From assembly GCF_000213175.1 (NCBI RefSeq), contig NW_009799100.1, positions 3,695,096-3,718,170 on the forward strand: DNA of 23,075 nt. Direction: 5' to 3'. Below are positions 18,157-23,075 of this stretch, piece by piece (the stretch's first letter is position 1; the number at the start of each line of letters is the position of its first letter). Made by a program: the position numbers and the translations under genes. This DNA is from Neurospora tetrasperma FGSC 2508. Lineage: Eukaryota; Ascomycota; Sordariomycetes; Sordariales; Sordariaceae. Under the pieces are notes generated by a model that did no database searches, had not been told where the DNA came from, and saw only the letters and a list, made by a program, of their open reading frames with translations.

Positions 18157-21100
18157 TCAGATCATCTTCCCCTTCCCCTTCCCCTTTACATCCAACCTCG
18201 GAAACTCTTCCGAGTTCTCCAACGCGTGTCGAACATCAGAAACCATCGGCATAACGTTCAGATGTGCCATCCGGTGCTGGCGAGCCTGTTCCTCCTCCAA
18301 GCTCAGTCGCAAAGCAAGAGCCAGATCGTCATCGATATCAGTGCCAGAGGTGACATTTGTAGTTGCTGCTGCCGGGACGGTATCGTAGGCAATGTCGGAA
18401 GGATCTCGCCCGAAGGCCGAGTCGTTGCTGTGCCCGGTCTCGGAAAAGGGAATGACCGGCGTGCTGTGGGACGAGGAAGACCCAGTCGCGAGAGAAGGTT
18501 GCTTGCCCTTTCCTTTGCCCTTCAAGGGCTTCACCTTGATGGAGAACTCGGGTAGGGGGCTCGGGCTGCGAGGGGGGTACTGCTCTGCTTCTGCTGCTAC
18601 TGGTTCTGGTGCCGGTGCCGGTTCCACTGCAACAACACCATCTACGCTGCCGTTGCTTTCAAGCAGTGACAGGCGAATAGCCCGTTGGATCATTTCCTCC
18701 TCTGACTCTTGATTGGCAGTCGCGAGATTCGCACCGCTTCCCGTCACACTCGGGCTAGCGCCAGGAAGGCTAGGCTCGGGTGTAAGCTGATCAGCGCTGC
18801 TCCCCGTGGACGGCAACCTTTCCCATTCTTCATCAATAGTCGATCCCATCTCTGCCTCAGCTGCCAACCGAACCGACTCTTGCTTGATGAAGTCCTCCTC
18901 GGAAATCATTTGGGCATAAAGAAGTGCTTCTTCCTCGGTCATGTCTGCCAAGCCTTGTCCGAACCGCGAACGGAGCCGAGCCATCTCGCGAGTGCGCGTC
19001 TCCTCCTCATGGATAAGCTCCGCCTCTTCCGCAGCAATAAAGCCAGAGACGTGATGGCTGGTTCTACGGCTGCTCAGCCGGCCATGTACATCGTTATGTC
19101 GGTGACGTCGCTTCCGACCGGGGGTTTGATTTGTAGAGCTATAAGACCAAAACCTGATGTTGTTGCCCCATGCCGACACGCCTCGAAGGACAGTCGGATC
19201 GGGATCCAAGAAGATGGCGCGAACAGCAGAGTAGACATTTCGTTCCATTGCAGGAGCCTGAGAGAGAATGGGACGAGGGATCCGGCCCGACATCTTTGCA
19301 TTGAGGGTTCGGATAGGTTCATGTGTTGAAGCCAACGGATCCCATGCCTGGACCACGCCGTCAGTGCCGCCGTGAAGTAGATAAAGAGCCGAAAGGGCAA
19401 GACTAGAGATAGCGGGTGAGTCGGTCTGAATGACCCGCAAAGGCTTGACCGTATGGGCAGAGTGCTGATCTCTCGTGTTCCACACATTCACTGCGCCGGT
19501 GCTGGTTCCTACAGCAAGATAGCGGGCGCGACGACCAGGAATCTCCTTGGACGTGTCACCACTTCCATCATGCTCGAAGCAAAGAGGGTCCTCAAATGCT
19601 GCCATGACAGCATAGGTAGACAAATCAATAGCACTGGCGGTGATTTCTGCCCCTAGAGGTATCTTGAGTTTGTAGTCGGTGACAGACCAACCGTTAATCG
19701 TGTCTCCTGCAGGCGTGGCTGAGGTCGAGGGTGATCCGCTTGAAGCCTGAATGGCTGAAGGCTTTTCTCCATTGCTGGTGGTAGACTGAGAGATACAATC
19801 CAAGCTGTTTGACGTCTCTGCACCTCCAAAGATAGAGGCTTTAGGTGCTGAAGACAGCAAGGCCGCAACTTTCTCTGGATTGATCACCGGGCTAGTCTTG
19901 TGTCTGACATATCTCCGAACGGCAGGGGGCACGTTCTCCTCTAAACCGCAATCGATCTTGAAAATGGCCTCGCCGCCACTTTCATCGCCGGCAGCAAAGT
20001 CCACTTCGAGTCTCCGTTGCATATCCCAGCCTAAGCAAACCCTCCGGAAATCAGATGGTTTGCGGCGCAAGAAAGATTCTATCTCTCGGGCCTCAGCAAC
20101 GATCTGTGCCCTGCTCAGGTTCATGAAATTTGCCGATGAGCGCGGTGTGTATGAACCATCAGCTGCATTTTTGTTGCAGTCATCAGGTGTGGCAACACGC
20201 CGAGTTGCTTCGATCATCTCCCAATAAGCAGTGCGTCCGGCATCCCAGGCATCCTTAAGCAGAGTTGTCGACTTTCCACGAGTCGAAGAAGGTGCCGGCG
20301 TCTGGATCAAATAGAAGACTTCTCCGAGGGCATTCAGCGCAACAGCCCAAACTCTGTTCATGCCTTTGCGTCTCAGGTTGTAGTTGTCATCGACCTTAAT
20401 GTCTACAATGGGCACGCCCGGGCAGAGCACCCAGCGCGCGGTGATCTCGCCAACGCGGTTGCCGGCGCGACGACCCGAGATTTCATAACCAAGGGTATAG
20501 GCGGTCACTATGCCGAGCGTTGAGCCAGTAAACATACCAATCATCGAGTCGGTTGCTGTTGGTACATTGGGCGATTTTGCGATCCAAACAGAACAGACGG
20601 CATCCAAGAGCTCTGGGATCTTGGGTATCTCAGGCTCGTCGTCCACAGTTTCTGGTACGATTCCCAGAAATCGGCCGCGCAGCTGACCCTGTGGTTTGAA
20701 GTAGACCCGACCACCAGGAAACGCTTCAGCGCCGATGAGACCATAGGGCTGGCTAACGTCGATGACGTTAGGAACCGCTGCCGCCCCGTCGCCCATTCCA
20801 TAGTACACGAGACCGGGATGCACTTCGTCCAGCTGCTGAAACTGAAACTGGTCATCCATACCCAGCTTGTCGATTTTACCGGTAGTAGGATCGCCGACAG
20901 ATGCCACTCCGATATCCCTGGAACCATGCATCACACGCGGCCCATTGCGATTACCGGAAAATACGGCGTGCAAATGGGTGACCATCCAGGTGAGCCTTGG
21001 GCTATATGTCAACACGGCGGCTGCCTTCTTTCCAGACTGGATCGAAAGGTTCGAGGAGCCGTCGGGTTTTCCGCGGGACACACTCCGGAGCAGCCGAGTG

Positions 21101-21814
21101 CGGAGAAGATACTCGCTACGCCATGTAGCCATGGCGCTCAGTCTGGCAAAGTACCGAGACTCGGAGCGTATTCTGTCCAGCTCTCCATCTTCGTTGGCGA
21201 ACTCGCTCCTGTTCTTTGCCGAGAGTAACGATTCTTGGCCAGGAAAGTTGCGCAGAAAGGCTCTCCGCCAGGCATAGGGGGCCGCAACGAGGTGGTAAAA
21301 GCGCTTCGAGACCAGAGCGACGTCTCCGTGAGAATCTGGATGCAGATGCGATAGGATATGGGTCAGGATTTCTGGGAGAGTTTTTGTAAGCTACGAGCGA
21401 AAATATCAACCACGCTACCCAAACGGACATACCGTTGGGGAAATCTGCCAACTTGACGCAGCCCGGAGAGGATGAAGTGTTCTTAACAACTTGGAAGGCT
21501 ACGGTATGCGGAGCGTGATGTCGGGACAGCAGTAAGGCGCTTTCGTATTCAGCGATGCGTTGGCCAGCAGTCATGACAGGTTGGGCGGCAGAGGCATAGT
21601 CGGCAGCCCTCAGTCGGCCAAAGTCGTGGTCAAAGCGGTGGCCGTCGTCGCTGCTAGAAGCAACATCTCCACCGAAGATGCTCTCATGAGGAGAGGCATC
21701 ATCTGGTGAGCTTGGCTGGGAGCGAGGCGAGCCATGTTGGACAGTTTGGCCGGAAGATATTGGATATGGATCTCGCGGTAACGATACAGAAGTTTCAGTC
21801 GAGCCTTGGTGCAT
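18157..21814 (-). CDS. F-box / WD40-like / UIM protein (Ufo1-like SCF substrate receptor), two exons
   Basis: The coding sequence is complement(join(18157..21371,21433..21814)), 1,198 residues from the first in-frame ATG. The 61-nt intron (21372-21432; GTATGT...CCCAG) lies inside an F-box: LADFPN|EILTHILSHLHPD...VALVSKRFYHLVAAPYAW (about 122-160). F-boxes dock on Skp1 of SCF ubiquitin ligases. Downstream are WD-like blades, e.g. YLAVGTSTGAVNVWN (about 745-759), LLHGGTDGVVQAWD (about 792-805) and GVSAWGNNIRFWS (about 858-870), which would bind substrate. Two ubiquitin-interacting motifs follow: EEEMIQRAIRLSLLES (about 1018) and DDDLALALRLSLEEEQ (about 1141), with a weaker one at EEEALLYAQMISEE (about 940). 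The end is KGKGKGKMI. F-box plus WD40 plus C-terminal UIMs is the architecture of yeast Ufo1 (668 aa), so Ufo1-like is an inference from domain order. The frame stays open 5' of ATG 21814 for 45+ codons without an ATG, so an additional upstream exon is possible. Confidence 0.88.
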
Positions 21815-22131
21815 AAAGGACTTTTGAGTGAACCCTGGTGGCAATGCGCCTGACTGTGCAGCTGGATTTGCACAGTCGCTGGTGTTCGGTAGACGAGGTT
21901 GGAGGTGTTGATGGTGTCGGGAGGGGAAGAGGGGCAGCAGCAGCACGGAGGGTTGTTCGGAGAGCGGTGATGCAGGTTGCGTTCAATTGGTGCGGATGTC
22001 GAATGTGAAGATGGGCGAAAGATGGTGGTTGTCGTGAGGCTGACCTTTTTTGGAAGCAAGATTTTCGATCTCGCCCGGTGCGTCACAGCATGAACCCGAC
22101 GCTTGCCCGTCCCCGTGGAAGGATTGCCCAC
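21815..22131. promoter_or_regulatory. 5' region of the F-box gene
   Basis: This 317-bp stretch lies between the F-box gene ATG and the left MITE-like element. On the minus strand it stays open in the F-box frame back to a TGA near 21983, encoding Pro/Leu/His-rich sequence without an ATG, so it is either a 5' leader or part of an unrecognised upstream exon. Confidence 0.45.
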
Positions 22132-22133
22132 TA

Positions 22134-22288
22134 CACCTCTGCATGGATATAAGTCATTAGCTCGGTACTTCCACTCTACAGTATTCAGGGATTGGGAGGC
22201 GTTGAAAAGGCCTATCTTCTGTACGGAAAACAAGGTTATCGCCACTTTGCCAATTCTCGATCTAATGACTTATATCCATGCAGAGGTG
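22134..22288. mobile_element. MITE-like element A (155 bp, TA-flanked, long perfect TIRs)
   Basis: Arms 22132-22160 and 22262-22290 are perfect 29-bp inverted repeats when the flanking TA is included. The element proper starts CACCTCTGCATGG and ends with its complement, with about 100 bp between the arms and no coding capacity. TA at 22132-22133 and 22289-22290 fits a TA target-site duplication, as made by Tc1/mariner-type transposases; the superfamily is inferred. The perfect arms suggest a young insertion. Reverse-complemented, it aligns along its length with element B. Confidence 0.75.
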
Positions 22289-22297
22289 TACACCTCC
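22284..22297. repeat. 14-bp palindrome GAGGTGTACACCTC at the A/B junction
   Basis: The end of element A (GAGGTG), one shared TA and the start of element B (CACCTC) form a perfect palindrome. It marks one element inserted at the TA bordering the other. Confidence 0.75.
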
Positions 22298-22446
22298 TCC
22301 GGCATTTAAAACGTTAGCGCGGTGAACTGAGGTAGTGGCAATAACTTAATTCTCCTTACAAAAGATGTCCACTTTGCTCACCTCCAATGCCCTGAATATT
22401 GTAGAGTGGCGGTACCACGCTAACGAATTATATGCCGACAGAGGTG
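22291..22446. mobile_element. MITE-like element B (156 bp, TA-flanked, diverged copy of A)
   Basis: It starts CACCTCCTCCGGCAT and ends ATGCCGACAGAGGTG, with flanking TA at 22289-22290 and 22447-22448. Its arms are imperfect, so it looks older than element A. The interior shares phrases with reverse-complemented A, such as CCCTGAATAYTGTAGAGTGG and a following GTACC. It is non-coding. The two elements lie in opposite orientation and share one TA. Confidence 0.7.
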
Positions 22447-22638
22447 TAATACCTACCTAGCAAGCGTCCATGACTCCTACACACCTACTTAGCCTCGGAT
22501 TACAGTGCATCAGCAGTAAGCTTATAGTGCCGCACAGGAAACGAGTTATACCACATGGCATGAGTTGCACATTTGGCATCAATATCTTGTACAAGCCAGT
22601 GTCCATCCATTCCCTTCAACTCCGTCACTTCCTATCGC

Positions 22639-23075
22639 ATGAAGTCCAACGGCAATCTAATTGCGGCGGCTCCACTGAAAGTCGCCTTCAAAGAAAAACT
22701 TCTATCCAAGAACGCCACTGCGGATGTTAGACACTCCCTAGACTTGCTGTCAGGACGCCTTGAACTGCACATCAATTCATACACCAAAGATTGCTTGCGA
22801 AACAGCGAGATCCATGAGGTTGACAAATGTGAAGCTTTGGTATTTCCCGTAGTTTGGTTTTCAAAGGAGGCCCTGGTCAGAAAGCAGAAACACCTGGGAG
22901 CACGGATGATGATGTAGGTCACGATGACCTCAGTGACCAATCTGTGTCAAAGTGCACTGCAGTGACCACAGATGAACAGAACGAACATGCACGGGACTTG
23001 AGAATGACGAGGTCAACAAGCCATTCGCGGGCGCCAGTGCTGATGATATCGACACCTGATCAACACCAGAAGTAA
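22639..23075 (+). CDS. Tentative two-exon gene of unknown function ending at window edge
   Basis: From ATG 22639 a frame reads MKSNGNLIAAAPLKVAFKEK and continues for about 60 plausible codons (SLDLLSGRLELHINSYTKD). Downstream a second frame reads KAETPGSTDDDVGHDDLSDQ and ends with TAA at 23073-23075, the last bases of the window. The acceptor CTGGTCAG before AAAGCAGAA would join the two in frame with either of two weak donors upstream, GTTGAC (62-nt intron) or GTATTT (41-nt intron). The first exon is helical-looking, the second acidic and disordered. I recognise no family. A single-exon reading from the same ATG would stop at 22915-22917 after MMM. Support is only an open frame and composition, so this may not be a gene. 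Confidence 0.35.

Noticed and set aside
18709-19329. 206-codon plus-strand frame opposite the F-box gene
   Set aside because: It is antisense to a well-supported coding exon and has no recognisable motif.
21610-22245. 211-codon minus-strand frame overlapping the F-box gene 5' exon and MITE A
   Set aside because: It runs in a different phase from the F-box exon and through a transposon arm; a shadow frame.
1-23075. CRISPR arrays, prophage, rRNA or a biosynthetic gene cluster
   Set aside because: No spaced direct repeats, phage genes, rRNA or backbone biosynthetic enzymes were seen; the genes are eukaryotic housekeeping types with spliceosomal introns.

Overview
The window is nuclear DNA of a filamentous ascomycete (Pezizomycotina, probably Sordariomycetes). 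The evidence is a set of conserved eukaryotic genes in both orientations, most interrupted by short introns (56-156 nt) with GT-AG ends and fungal branch sites (CTAAC/CTGAC type), long disordered Ser/Pro/Glu-rich tails, and no operons or prokaryotic signals. The species cannot be named from the sequence alone.

Layout, left to right. 69-398 (+): last exon of the AP-2 clathrin adaptor sigma subunit (APS2). 1478-4245 (-): a two-exon protein with two CCHC zinc knuckles and an RS domain. 5468-6447 (-): two-exon IST1, an ESCRT-III regulator. 7358-10899 (+): SPT3, the SAGA subunit with a histone-fold pair, divergent from IST1. 11558-12853 (-): PPM1, the PP2A leucine carboxyl methyltransferase. 13906-15097 (+): a two-exon multi-pass membrane protein. 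15446-15898 (-): a two-exon 98-aa protein with a mitochondrial-type N-terminus. 15899-18156: a 2.3 kb gene-poor gap with a pure A/T block. 18157-21814 (-): a two-exon F-box / WD40-like / UIM protein with Ufo1-like architecture. 22132-22448: two adjacent 155-156 bp MITE-like elements sharing a TA. 22639-23075 (+): a tentative gene ending exactly at the window edge.

The genes are housekeeping functions that do not form one pathway. Loose themes are endocytosis and endosomal sorting (APS2, IST1), ubiquitin (the F-box/UIM protein, with ESCRT nearby) and transcription or RNA (SPT3, the zinc-knuckle/RS protein). PPM1 acts in PP2A biogenesis.

The most unusual structure is in SPT3. Exon 1 (18 codons) and exon 2 (30 codons) are separated by 2,491 nt, against 56-156 nt for the other complete introns here. 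This interval carries a long, clearly protein-like reading frame (8064-9902) for a disordered Ser/Thr/Gln/Asp-rich protein. It is broken by one in-frame TAG next to an imperfect 117-bp duplication. It has no stop codon of its own before SPT3 exon 2, and it runs into the Spt3 histone fold in the correct frame. It is therefore either a nested gene or pseudogene inside an intron, or an alternative N-terminal exon giving a long Spt3 isoform. The second notable structure is the pair of TA-flanked miniature elements upstream of the F-box gene.
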